Positions 7,902 through 16,566 of a DNA stretch of 64,000 nt are shown piece after piece. The translations under genes and the position numbers were made by a program. The stretch covers positions 62,001-126,000 of the forward strand of contig DASXTC010000056.1 in assembly GCA_036505635.1 (NCBI GenBank). The letters run 5' to 3'. The notes under the pieces are model-generated. The model searched no databases. It worked only from the letters and a program-made list of their open reading frames with translations, and was not told where the DNA came from. How positions within the stretch are numbered: the stretch's first letter is position 1; every line of letters starts with the position of its first letter. Source of the DNA: DASXTC01 sp036505635 (GTDB lineage Bacteria; Acidobacteriota; Polarisedimenticolia; JACPZX01; DASXTC01).

Positions 7902-9626
7902 ATGAGCTGTCTTCTCGGGGGTCGGTTCGTCCGGGCGGGGCTTCCGGCCGCGCTCGTCATCCTGTTGGGAGCGCCGGCCGGACTGGCCCGGGCGGAGCGC
8001 CCGAAGGTCTACGCCATCACCGGCGCGCGCGTCATCGTTTCGCCGGGGCAGGTCATCGAGGCAGGCACCGTCGTCCTTCGAGATGGGCTCATCGAGGCCG
8101 CGGGCAAGGAGGCCAAGGCGCCCGCCGACGCGTTCGTCATCGACGCCGCCGGCAAGACCGTGACGGCCGGCTTCATCGACGCCTGCACCGACATCGGCCA
8201 GAGAAAACCGGAGGGAGGCGCGCCCGGCGGCTCCGGCGGAGCGGGAGGCGGGGGCTCTCCCGGTCCCGCGGCCCCTCGCGAGGCGCCCGCCGGCCCCGTT
8301 CACCCGCTCTCCCGCGTGCGCCCCGAGCGTCGCGCCATCGACACCCTGGTCACCGATGCCTCGGCCTTCGAGAAGCACCGCGCGATGGGATTCACCTCGG
8401 CGGTCACGATGCCGGGGGACGGGATCTTCCGCGGCGAGTCGGCGCTCATCAACCTGGCAGGCGGGCCTCCCGCGTCCAACATCGTGATGCCGGCGGCGGG
8501 GCAGGTGATCGGGTTCGAGTATGGCGGCTTTGGCCAGGGGTACCCCTCGAGTCTGATGGGAGCGATGGCGGCGATCCGCCAGACGCTTCTCGACGCGCGG
8601 CGCCGGGAGGTCTGGGCGGCGCGCCACGAGGCGAGCCCCGCGGGGCTGCCCCGGCCCGACTATCTCGCGGCCTATGCGGCGCTCGGCCCCGTGCTCTCCG
8701 GCAGGACCCCCGCCATCTTCGACATCAAGGAGAGCGCCAACGTGGCCCGCGCCATCTCACTCTCCAGGGAGTTCTCGCTCGCCTCGATCCTCGTCGGCTC
8801 GGGCGCCGAGACGGTGGAGCTGGGCGCGATCGACGCGATCAAGGCTTCGGGATACCCGGTGGTGCTGCCGATCGCCTACCCCGACAAGCCGAAGGTGGAC
8901 GAGCCCGAGGAGGCTCTCAACGTGAGTCTTCAGGATCTCGAGAAATATGACGCCGCGCCGGAGAACCCGGCCAGGCTGAGCCGGGCCGGGATCCCCTTCG
9001 CGCTGGGGACATGCCGTCTGGCGTCCGCGGCCGACTTCCCCGCCAACCTCAGGAAGGCGCTCGAACGCGGGCTCGCCGCCGACGCGGCGCTGGCCGCGCT
9101 CACGACGGCGCCGGCCCGCGTCTTCGGCATCGAAAAGGAGCTGGGCACCATCGAGGCCGGCAAGATCGCCAACCTGGTGGTCTTCGAGGGCGCGCCGGCC
9201 GGTGGGAACGGAGTCTTCGACGAGAAGGCGAAGGCCGTCCTCGTCTTCGTGGACGGCGTGAAGTACGAGATCGAGCATAAGAAGTCCAAGGGGGACCCCA
9301 ACGCCAAGGTCGATCCGCGAGGCACGTGGTCGATCACCTTCACGATCGGCGGACGCGCGGTCAATCGCACGTGGACCATCAAGGGCAAGGAAGGTGACTA
9401 CTCCGGCACCGCGGAGACGCAGGCGGGTCTCGTCGAGTTCACGTCGGTGAAGCTGGCCGGAAACGAGATGACGGTGGTGATGCCGGCGCAGGGCGGGCGC
9501 CCCAGCCAGGAGATCACGGTCGTCATCACCGGCGAGACACTGGAAGGGAGCGGTGAGTTCGGCGGCGGCATGTCCTACTCCGTGAAGGGAACGCGCAGCT
9601 CTGGTCCGGAAGGAGGTTCGCTGTGA
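7902..9626 (+). CDS. Secreted amidohydrolase-like protein lacking the HxH metal motif
   Basis: A 574-residue exported protein with a signal peptide (residues 1-27). It has the N-terminal beta-sandwich of imidazolonepropionase-like amidohydrolases (GARVIVSPGQVIEAGTVVLRDGLIEAAG) and the usual return segment LGTIEAGKIANLVVF. The barrel strand that should carry HxH reads GFIDACTD, so the first two metal ligands are missing. A Gly/Pro-rich insert (about 100-130) and a C-terminal beta-rich domain (about residues 465-570) are added. It may be a non-catalytic partner of the next gene, whose GTG start overlaps this stop (GTGA at 9623-9626). Start is the ATG at 7902 with GGGAG upstream. Confidence 0.8.
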   Translation: MSCLLGGRFVRAGLPAALVILLGAPAGLARAERPKVYAITGARVIVSPGQVIEAGTVVLRDGLIEAAGKEAKAPADAFVIDAAGKTVTAGFIDACTDIGQRKPEGGAPGGSGGAGGGGSPGPAAPREAPAGPVHPLSRVRPERRAIDTLVTDASAFEKHRAMGFTSAVTMPGDGIFRGESALINLAGGPPASNIVMPAAGQVIGFEYGGFGQGYPSSLMGAMAAIRQTLLDARRREVWAARHEASPAGLPRPDYLAAYAALGPVLSGRTPAIFDIKESANVARAISLSREFSLASILVGSGAETVELGAIDAIKASGYPVVLPIAYPDKPKVDEPEEALNVSLQDLEKYDAAPENPARLSRAGIPFALGTCRLASAADFPANLRKALERGLAADAALAALTTAPARVFGIEKELGTIEAGKIANLVVFEGAPAGGNGVFDEKAKAVLVFVDGVKYEIEHKKSKGDPNAKVDPRGTWSITFTIGGRAVNRTWTIKGKEGDYSGTAETQAGLVEFTSVKLAGNEMTVVMPAQGGRPSQEITVVITGETLEGSGEFGGGMSYSVKGTRSSGPEGGSL

Positions 9627-12409
9627 GGGGCACGGGACGGATGAAGGGAGTCACGACGGCCGTTGTCATCGCGCTCCTCGCCGGCGGCGTTCTGAGCGGT
9701 GGCCCGGGGTCGTCGGCCGCGGGAAGGTCAACGGAGATCCTGGTCAAGGGCGCGACGATCTGGACCGTGGCGAAGCGCGGCACCATCGAGAAGGGGGACC
9801 TGCTCGTGCGAGACGGCAGGATCGTCTCGGTGGGCGCGGGGCTCTCGGCGCCCGCCGGCGCTCTGGTGATCGACGCGGCCGGCAAGCACGTCACGCCCGG
9901 CTTGATCGATGCCCACAGCCACACGGCGATCGACGGCGGCGTCAACGAAGGGTCCAACAACGTGACCGCCGAGGTCCGCATCGCGGATGTCCTGGACCCT
10001 GACGACATCTCGATCTACCGGGAGCTGGCCGGTGGACTCACCGCGGCGAACCTCCTTCACGGGTCGGCCAACTCGATCGGCGGGCAGAACCAGGTCATCA
10101 AGCTCAAGTGGGGCGCGACGGCCGATCAGCTCAAGTTCCCCGGCGCGCCGGACGGCATCAAGTTCGCGCTGGGCGAGAACCCCAAGCGGTCCAACTTCGG
10201 GGGCTCTCCCTTCGGCCAGCAGGAATCGCGCTACCCCGCCACGCGCATGGGCGTGGAGCAGTCGATCCGCGAGAGGTTCATCGCGGCGCGGCAGTACAGG
10301 AAGGACTGGGACGAGTACAACGCGATGAAGCCGAAGGACCAGGAGAGGCGCGTGCCGCCGCGGCGTGACCTGCAGCTCGACGCGCTGGTCGAGATCCTGG
10401 AGGGAAAGCGGCTGGTGCACAGCCACTGCTACCGCCAGGACGAGATCCTGATGCTGATCCGCGTGGCCGAGGAGTTCGGCTTCAAGATCGCGACCTTCCA
10501 GCACGTGCTGGAAGGCTACAAGGTCGCCGACGAGATCGCGCGCCACGGCGCGGGTGCGTCGACCTTCTCCGACTGGTGGGCATACAAGCTCGAGGCGTAT
10601 GACGCGATTCCGTTCAACGGGGCGTTGATGGCCGCCCGCGGCGTGGTCGTCTCGTTCAACAGCGATTCGGACGAGCTGGCGCGCCGGCTGAACTCCGAGG
10701 CCGCCAAGGCGATGAAGTACGGGGACATGCCCGAGGCCGAGGCGATCAAGTTGGTCACGATCAACCCGGCAAAGCAGCTCCGCATCGACTCGCGGGTCGG
10801 CTCGCTGGAAGCCGGCAAGGACGCCGACTTCGTGATCTGGAGCGGGCACCCGTTGTCCGCGTACACGATCGCGGAGCAGACCTGGGTGGACGGAGTCAAG
10901 CAGTTCGACCGCACGCAGGACGCGGCCCGGCGCCTCGAGATCGACAAGCGGCGCGCCGAGCTGATCGAGAAGGTCAAGGCGGGCGACAAGCCCAAGAAGG
11001 ACGAGAAGGCGCCCGACAAGCCGGTGGAGGCGAAACCGGCCGCACCGCCGGCGACGGCTTCCACGCCCGCGGCTCCCGCGACCGCGCCCGCTCCGGCACA
11101 GCCCGCGCGGCCGACTCCGCCCGCGCGGCCCGCATCGTACGAAGACCGTCTGGCTTCACTCTCGGGCACGCTGGCGATCGTAGGGGCGACGGTCCACACC
11201 GTCGCGGGGCCCGACGTCGCCGCCGGGACCGTGATCATCAAGGCGGGACGCATCGAGGCCGTGGGCGCGGCGGTGCCGGTGCCGGCCGGCGCGACGATCG
11301 TCGACGGCAAGGGGCTTCATCTGTATCCCGGGATGATCGACGCCGACACGGTCGTCGGTCTCACCGAGATCGGGTCGGTGGCCGGGAGCGTGGACACCAA
11401 CGAGACCGGCAAGATCAACCCCAACGTCCGAGCCGAGGTGGCGATCAACCCGGAATCGGAGCTCATCCCGGTGACGCGGGCCAACGGCATCACGCACGTC
11501 CTGACGGCGCCGGCGGGCGGGATCATCTCGGGCACCAGCGCCCTGATCCGCCTGGATGGATGGACCTGGGAAGACATGCGGGCGGCCGCGCCGGTGGCGA
11601 TGCACGTGAGCTATCCGGCCTATCCACGAACCGGCGGCTTCGGCTTCTTCTTCGGACCCCAACTGTCCGAGGAGGAGCAGAAGAAGCGCCGCGAGGGGGA
11701 CATCAAGGAGCTGAAGTCGGCGATCGAGGCGGCGCGGGCCTACCAGCGGACGAAGGAGGCCGGCCGGGACAGCTTCAAGCCCGATCCGGTGCTGGAAGCG
11801 ATGCTCCCTCTCATCGAGGGGAGGATCCCGGTCATCGTGGAGGCGTCCGAGATACGTCAAATCAGGGAGGCGGTCGCCTGGGTGAAACAGGAGGGGCTCC
11901 GGATGATCCTGGCAGGTGGCGGCGATGCCTGGCGCGCGGCCGACCTGCTCAGAAAGGAGGATATCGCGGTCATCGTGGGTCCGATCTTCAGCAACTCGTT
12001 CCGGCCGGACGAGCCCTACGACACGGCCTACACCACGCCGCTCAAGCTGCACGAAGCCGGGGTGAGGTTCTGCATCAGCAATGGAGGTGGCGGGTTCGCC
12101 GCCGCCAACACGCGCAACCTCCCATGGCAGGCGGCGATGGCGGCCGCCTTCGGCCTGCCGAAGGACGCCGCGCTCAAGGCGGTGACGCTCTACCCCGCCC
12201 AGATCCTCGGCGTGGGGGACCGGCTGGGGTCGATCGAAGCGGGCAAGAGCGCCAGCCTCATCCTCACAGACGGCGATCCGCTGGAGATCCGGACGAAGGT
12301 CGTCAAGGAGTTCATCGACGGCCGCCCGGTGGATCTGGGCAACAGGCACCAGCACCTGTACGACAAATATCGCTCGCGGCCGGTCATCGCGGCCGGCGGC
12401 GGCAGGTAG
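9623..12409 (+). CDS. Tandem amidohydrolase fusion, imidazolonepropionase-like
   Basis: A 928-residue secreted protein made of two amidohydrolase modules. Module 1 (about 35-440) keeps the HxH motif in GLIDAHSHT and later His residues (LVHSHC, FQHVLEG). Module 2 (about 510-915) has the same fold markers (GTLAIVGATVHTV, LGSIEAGKSASLIL), but its HxH position reads GMIDADT. An Ala/Pro/Lys-rich linker (about 455-510) joins them. The N-terminus is a signal peptide. A GTG start with AGGAGG six nt upstream overlaps the previous stop. Related bacterial proteins are annotated as amidohydrolases of unknown substrate; cyclic amide or dipeptide hydrolysis is likely. Only module 1 looks catalytically competent. 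Confidence 0.85.
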   Translation: MRGTGRMKGVTTAVVIALLAGGVLSGGPGSSAAGRSTEILVKGATIWTVAKRGTIEKGDLLVRDGRIVSVGAGLSAPAGALVIDAAGKHVTPGLIDAHSHTAIDGGVNEGSNNVTAEVRIADVLDPDDISIYRELAGGLTAANLLHGSANSIGGQNQVIKLKWGATADQLKFPGAPDGIKFALGENPKRSNFGGSPFGQQESRYPATRMGVEQSIRERFIAARQYRKDWDEYNAMKPKDQERRVPPRRDLQLDALVEILEGKRLVHSHCYRQDEILMLIRVAEEFGFKIATFQHVLEGYKVADEIARHGAGASTFSDWWAYKLEAYDAIPFNGALMAARGVVVSFNSDSDELARRLNSEAAKAMKYGDMPEAEAIKLVTINPAKQLRIDSRVGSLEAGKDADFVIWSGHPLSAYTIAEQTWVDGVKQFDRTQDAARRLEIDKRRAELIEKVKAGDKPKKDEKAPDKPVEAKPAAPPATASTPAAPATAPAPAQPARPTPPARPASYEDRLASLSGTLAIVGATVHTVAGPDVAAGTVIIKAGRIEAVGAAVPVPAGATIVDGKGLHLYPGMIDADTVVGLTEIGSVAGSVDTNETGKINPNVRAEVAINPESELIPVTRANGITHVLTAPAGGIISGTSALIRLDGWTWEDMRAAAPVAMHVSYPAYPRTGGFGFFFGPQLSEEEQKKRREGDIKELKSAIEAARAYQRTKEAGRDSFKPDPVLEAMLPLIEGRIPVIVEASEIRQIREAVAWVKQEGLRMILAGGGDAWRAADLLRKEDIAVIVGPIFSNSFRPDEPYDTAYTTPLKLHEAGVRFCISNGGGGFAAANTRNLPWQAAMAAAFGLPKDAALKAVTLYPAQILGVGDRLGSIEAGKSASLILTDGDPLEIRTKVVKEFIDGRPVDLGNRHQHLYDKYRSRPVIAAGGGR

Positions 12410-12517
12410 CGTCAGCTCGACGGAGGATCAAACCCCACCGGAAGCGGGGCTCTACGGTTCTGATACGATAGCCGGAGCGGCGCGTGCACACCGTGTCAAC
12501 CAGGTTGGAGGTTCGTC

Positions 12518-13468
12518 ATGGCGGAGGAGAAGATCATCGCGGTGATGGGAGCGACCGGCGCGCAGGGGGGCGGCCTGGTGCGCGCCATCCAGGGGGACCC
12601 GAAGGGCGGGTTCGTCGCACGCGCCATCACCAGGGATGCAGGTTCCGAAAAGGCGAAGGCCCTGGCGAAGCTGGGGACCGAGGTAGTCGCGGCCGATGCC
12701 GGCGATCTGGAGAGCCTCGAGAAGGCGTTCGCGGGGGCCTATGGAGTTTACTGCGTCACTTTTTTCTGGGAGCATTTCTCGCCAGAGAAGGAGATGGCGC
12801 AGGCCAGCGCCATGGCGAAGGCGGCCAAAGCCGCGCGCCTCGAGCACGTCATCTGGTCGACCCTCGAGGATACGCGCAAGTGGGTCCCCTTGAGCGACGA
12901 CCGGATGCCGACGCTCATGGGCAGGTACAAGGTCCCGCACTTCGACTCCAAAGGGGAGGCGAACCACCTCTTCACCGAGCTCGGCCTGCCCGTGACCTTC
13001 CTGCTGACCTCGTTCTACTGGGACAACCTGATCCACTTCGGCATGGGCCCCAAGATGGGGCCCGACGGCGTTCTCGCCCTTACGCTCCCCATGGGCGACA
13101 GGAAACTGCCGGGGATCGCCGCCGAGGACATCGGCAAGTGCGCCTACGGAATCTTCAGGAAGGGGCGCGAGCTCATTGGCAAGACCATCGGGATCGCCGG
13201 GGACCATCTGACCGGAGCGCAGATGGCCGCTGCGCTCACAAAGGCGCTCGGACGGCAGGTGCGGTACAACGACGTGCCGCCGGAGGTGTACCGCGGCTTC
13301 GGGTTCCCTGGCGCCGAGGACCTGGGCAACATGTTCCAGTTCAAGCGCGACTTCGAGAGCGCCTTCTGTGGCGCACGCAGTCTCGATGTGGCCCGGTCCC
13401 TCAACCCCTCGCTGCAGACGTTCGACACGTGGCTCACCGCCAACAAGAGCCGCATCCCGCTCGAATAG
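12518..13468 (+). CDS. NmrA-like NAD(P)-binding protein
   Basis: A 316-residue atypical short-chain dehydrogenase. The N-terminal GATGAQGGGLV motif is the NmrA-type dinucleotide-binding loop, followed by a beta-alpha Rossmann fold (residues 1-160) and an NmrA-type C-terminal substrate lobe. The SDR Tyr-xxx-Lys pair is not evident. NmrA-like proteins act as redox sensors or as isoflavone-reductase-like enzymes; nothing local separates these. The ATG has GGAGG about 7 nt upstream. The channel-like gene starts 18 nt after its stop, so the two are likely cotranscribed. Confidence 0.85.
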   Translation: MAEEKIIAVMGATGAQGGGLVRAIQGDPKGGFVARAITRDAGSEKAKALAKLGTEVVAADAGDLESLEKAFAGAYGVYCVTFFWEHFSPEKEMAQASAMAKAAKAARLEHVIWSTLEDTRKWVPLSDDRMPTLMGRYKVPHFDSKGEANHLFTELGLPVTFLLTSFYWDNLIHFGMGPKMGPDGVLALTLPMGDRKLPGIAAEDIGKCAYGIFRKGRELIGKTIGIAGDHLTGAQMAAALTKALGRQVRYNDVPPEVYRGFGFPGAEDLGNMFQFKRDFESAFCGARSLDVARSLNPSLQTFDTWLTANKSRIPLE

Positions 13469-13486
13469 GAGAAAGGACGGGAGCGG

Positions 13487-13879
13487 ATGGTCTCCATCGG
13501 ATCCCATCGCGCGATCAAGGCCCTGCCCCCCCGGGCGTTCTTCCTCCGCCAGCTCGTCCGCAGCTTCCTCGTCGCCACCGGCGTCATCGGCACGTGTCTG
13601 GGACTCGGGGTCGCCGGATATCACTACCTCGGCGGGCTGGGGTGGATCGACGCCCTGCTCAACGCCTCGATGATCCTGACGGGGATGGGGCCGGTCGATC
13701 CGATGAGTACCGTCGGCGGCAAGCTGTTCGCCTCCGCCTACGCCCTCTTCAGCGGCGTTGCGTTCATCACCACCATCGGTCTCCTGCTGGCGCCGGTCGT
13801 CCAGCGGTTCCTGCATCGGTTCCATCTGGAGCTTCCCGTGGAGGAGGGGGATCCCCCCGACGGCTCACGCGGGACGTGA
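13487..13879 (+). CDS. Two-helix membrane protein resembling an ion-channel pore module
   Basis: A 130-residue protein with two transmembrane segments (about residues 27-47 and 82-104) flanking a short re-entrant-like segment, the architecture of the two-TM Ion_trans_2 potassium channel pore. Where the TVGYGD filter is expected the sequence reads LTGMGPVDPM, so potassium selectivity is not predicted. The post-filter stretch leads into the second helix and a basic, His-containing tail (HRFHLE). It may be a degenerate or repurposed channel subunit. Start ATG at 13487 with AGGA upstream; it sits 18 nt after the NmrA gene. The family assignment rests on overall pattern, not on motif identity. Confidence 0.6.
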   Translation: MVSIGSHRAIKALPPRAFFLRQLVRSFLVATGVIGTCLGLGVAGYHYLGGLGWIDALLNASMILTGMGPVDPMSTVGGKLFASAYALFSGVAFITTIGLLLAPVVQRFLHRFHLELPVEEGDPPDGSRGT

Positions 13880-13930
13880 GCCGCCGATCGCGCGGGTCGA
13901 TGAGTTCATGTCTTCGCTTGGAGAACCAGT

Positions 13931-14158
13931 ATGCAGCGAATGAGACACGTCGTCGTTCGGACCATACCACCTTGCTTCGCCGCTCTCATTACGTTCACGC
14001 TGGTGACGGCTCAAACTGTGGTCGAGCAGGGTCAGCCTGACCTGCCACCACAGCAGGAAAAGCATGAAGAGCTGGCCAGGCACAGATGCGGAAGTCTCCG
14101 TTCGCGTGTCCAGCTACACGCTTCCTGGAGTCGACAAGCTCGCCAGGCTCACGTTTGA
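13931..14158 (+). pseudogene. Signal-peptide ORF, possible 5' part of a frameshifted gene
   Basis: The ATG at 13931 has GGAG about 7 nt upstream and encodes a convincing signal peptide (basic MQRMRH start, hydrophobic core ending at LVTAQ). Useful-looking protein ends near residue 48; the remainder in this frame is Arg-rich and looks like out-of-frame translation. The frame one base further on, from 14064, continues with an ordered beta-rich domain. One extra base between about 14070 and 14100 would explain both. The stretch is visibly less GC-rich than its neighbours. It could instead be two overlapping small genes. Confidence 0.45.
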
Positions 14159-14330
14159 GTTGGTTTCCGGAGACGAGGTCGTCCTCGAGATTGATCCAAT
14201 GGTGATCGACGCCGAGGAGGGTTCCAAGAGGAAGGCCTCGGGCTTCACCATGACCTCGGAGCAGAAACTCAGGGAAAAGAGCAACACGCTTCAGCTGCGC
14301 GTCGTCGTGTCCGTGACCGAGAACGGTTAG
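14064..14330 (+). CDS. Small beta-rich protein or 3' part of a frameshifted secreted protein
   Basis: An 88-residue sequence with regular strands (VSVRVSSYTLPG, ARLTFELVSGDEVVLEID, TLQLRVVVSVTENG) and no recognised family. Its own ATG has AGGA upstream, so it could be translated alone, but it overlaps the signal-peptide ORF at 13931 and is one base out of frame with it. Read together they give a secreted protein of about 130 residues. Base composition is lower in GC than the surrounding genes. It ends just before a strong hairpin shared with the convergent recG. Confidence 0.5.
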   Translation: MKSWPGTDAEVSVRVSSYTLPGVDKLARLTFELVSGDEVVLEIDPMVIDAEEGSKRKASGFTMTSEQKLREKSNTLQLRVVVSVTENG

Positions 14331-14336
14331 TACCGG

Positions 14337-14365
14337 ACGCGCCGGGGCGGGGCGAATCGGCGCGT
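14337..14365. terminator. Bidirectional hairpin between convergent genes
   Basis: ACGCGCCG (14337-14344) and CGGCGCGT (14358-14365) form a perfect 8-bp stem with a 13-nt loop. It fills the gap between the small + strand gene (stop at 14330) and the recG stop on the other strand (from 14366). There is no long T-tract, so it may act as a weak or factor-assisted terminator in both directions. Confidence 0.5.
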
Positions 14366-16510
14366 TCACCCCACATCCATCAGCCCGATCCGGTCGCCCC
14401 ACTGGCGCTTCATGTGATCGAGCAACGGGCGGTGGCGCGAGGCCGCCGCCCCCGCGCCCCTTCCCGCCTCGGCGCGGACCTCCTCGAGGATCCGGTGGGC
14501 CTCCCGGCGCGCCTCCTCGAGCAGCGCGTGGTCGCGGATGATGTTGCCGATCCGGATCTCGGGCAGCCCCGACTGCCTCGTTCCGAGGAACTCCCCCGGC
14601 CCCCTGAACTCCAGGTCCTTCTCCGCGATGTGGAAGCCGTCGGACGACTCCTCCATCACCTTGAGACGCCGGGCCGCCTCCTCGGTGAGGTCCTCCCCGT
14701 GCACGAGGATGCAATGCGACGCGTGCGCGCCGCGGCCGACACGGCCCCGGAGCTGGTGAAGCTGCGACAGACCGAACCGTTCGGCGTGCTCGACCACCAT
14801 CACGGTGGCGTTGGGAACGTCGATCCCCACCTCGATCACGGTGGTGGAGACCAGCACGTCGATCTCCCCCGCCGCGAACCGCTTCATGGTCTCGTCGCGC
14901 TCCTCCGGCTTCATCCGCCCGTGCACGAGCCCCACCTCCAGGTCCCGGAAGGACTTGCGGCTCAGCTCCGAGGCCATCGCCACGGCCGCGCGCAGATCGG
15001 ACTTCTCCGACTCCTCGACCAGGGGCAGGACGATGTAGGCCTGCCTTCCCTTGCCCGCCTCGGCCCGGATGAACTCGTAGATCCGGGCCCGGGTCGACTC
15101 GGGCCTCAGGTGCGTCCGGATGGCGCGGCGTCCGGGAGGCAGCTCGTCGATCACCGAAAAGTCGAGGTCGCCGTAGACGGTCAGAGCCAGCGAACGCGGG
15201 ATTGGCGTGGCGGTCATCACGAGCACATCGGGCGAGACGCCCTGAGGTCCCTTGCCCCGCAGCGCCGCCCGCTGCACCACACCGAAGCGGTGCTGCTCGT
15301 CGATCACCACAAGCCCGAGGCTCTTGAAGACGACCGCCTCCTGGATCAAGGCGTGCGTGCCCACCAGGATCTGGACGCGCCCCTCCTGAATGCCGCGCAG
15401 GAGCGGACGGCGGTCCGCCGCCGTCATCGCGCCGGTCATCAGACGCACCTCATAGCCGGCCTTCTCGAGCTGGCGGGAGATCCCCCGGTAATGCTGCTCC
15501 GCGAGAATCTCGGTGGGGGCCATCAGCGCCGCCTGCCGGCCGTTCTCCACGGCGAGCACCATCGCCAGCAACGCCACGATCGTCTTGCCCGAGCCCACGT
15601 CCCCCTGCAGGAGTCTGTTCATGGGGTGCGGCGAGGTCAGATCGTCCACGATCTCCTTGAAGGCCCGCTTCTGAGCAGCGGTGAGGTGGAACGGGAGGAC
15701 CGCGGCCAGCTTCCGGCGCGTTTCGGGCGTCGTCCGGTGGGGTAGCGCGCGTACCTCCCGCTCGATCCCCTGACGGCGGATCCCCAGCGCGAGCTGCAGC
15801 AGGAAGAACTCCTCGAAGATCAGACGCCGGTGGGCGTCGGACGAGCGCGCGTGGTACTCCTCGAGGTCCGCCTCCTCCGGCGGAAAGTGCACCGCGCGCA
15901 GCGCCGCTCCGCGCGCCATCATCCCCCGTGCCTCGGCCAACGACGGCGGCAGCGGGTCGGGGATCTTTCCGGGCAGCGCCGACAGGATGTTGTGCATGAT
16001 GGTGCGCACCATCCGCGGCGAGAGATCCCCGAGCCGCTGGTAGATGGGCACCATGCGGCCGGTGTGGATCGGGTCGTCATCCTCCCCGGCGCGTACCTCG
16101 TATTGCGGGTTCTCCATCTGAAGGACCCGGCCGCGGTACCGGCTGAATCCGACCTCGCCGTACAGGATCACCTCGCGGCCCGCCTTGATGACGTCACGCA
16201 GGTAGGGCTGGTTGAACCAGACCATGTTGAGCCCCGCGGTGCCGTCGTCCACCACCGCCTCGAAGATGGTGAAGCCCGGCTTGCGGGTGCGCCGGAGCAC
16301 GGCCGAAAGGACCTTGCCCGAGATGGTGACGCGCGAGCCTGGGCGGACCGAGTCGATGGCGGCGAACCGGCTGCGGTCCTCGTACCTGAACGGCAGGTGG
16401 AAGAGCAGGTCCTCGACGGTCCGGTAGCCCTTCGCGGCGAGGCTCTCCGCCTTGCGGGGACCGACCCCCTTGACGTATTGCAGCGATGTGTCGAGGCCGA
16501 TCAGCGGCAC
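14366..16510 (-). CDS. recG: ATP-dependent DNA helicase RecG
   Basis: A 714-residue SF2 helicase that regresses stalled replication forks and branch-migrates Holliday junctions. In order: an N-terminal helix-hairpin and wedge/OB domain (LQYVKGVGPRKAE, LPFRYEDRS, then about 50-160), the Walker A motif LQGDVGSGKT, motif II with IDEQHRFG, motif III VMTATPIPRS, and the C-terminal helicase lobe (TTVIEVGIDVPNA, QLRGRVGRG). The length matches the family (about 690-700). The frame is open far upstream; the GTG at 16510 was chosen because the conserved RecG N-terminus follows directly and GGGAG lies about 10 nt upstream. It is the last gene of a long minus-strand run. Confidence 0.95.
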   Translation of the reverse strand: MPLIGLDTSLQYVKGVGPRKAESLAAKGYRTVEDLLFHLPFRYEDRSRFAAIDSVRPGSRVTISGKVLSAVLRRTRKPGFTIFEAVVDDGTAGLNMVWFNQPYLRDVIKAGREVILYGEVGFSRYRGRVLQMENPQYEVRAGEDDDPIHTGRMVPIYQRLGDLSPRMVRTIMHNILSALPGKIPDPLPPSLAEARGMMARGAALRAVHFPPEEADLEEYHARSSDAHRRLIFEEFFLLQLALGIRRQGIEREVRALPHRTTPETRRKLAAVLPFHLTAAQKRAFKEIVDDLTSPHPMNRLLQGDVGSGKTIVALLAMVLAVENGRQAALMAPTEILAEQHYRGISRQLEKAGYEVRLMTGAMTAADRRPLLRGIQEGRVQILVGTHALIQEAVVFKSLGLVVIDEQHRFGVVQRAALRGKGPQGVSPDVLVMTATPIPRSLALTVYGDLDFSVIDELPPGRRAIRTHLRPESTRARIYEFIRAEAGKGRQAYIVLPLVEESEKSDLRAAVAMASELSRKSFRDLEVGLVHGRMKPEERDETMKRFAAGEIDVLVSTTVIEVGIDVPNATVMVVEHAERFGLSQLHQLRGRVGRGAHASHCILVHGEDLTEEAARRLKVMEESSDGFHIAEKDLEFRGPGEFLGTRQSGLPEIRIGNIIRDHALLEEARREAHRILEEVRAEAGRGAGAAASRHRPLLDHMKRQWGDRIGLMDVG

Positions 16511-16566
16511 GCGTCGCGCTCCCGCCGCGAGTTTACCAGAGTTTGCGGCCGTCTCCCCTCGGACGT

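Noticed and set aside
12464..12469. TACGAT as a -10 element before the NmrA gene
   Set aside because: No acceptable -35 at 16-18 nt upstream.
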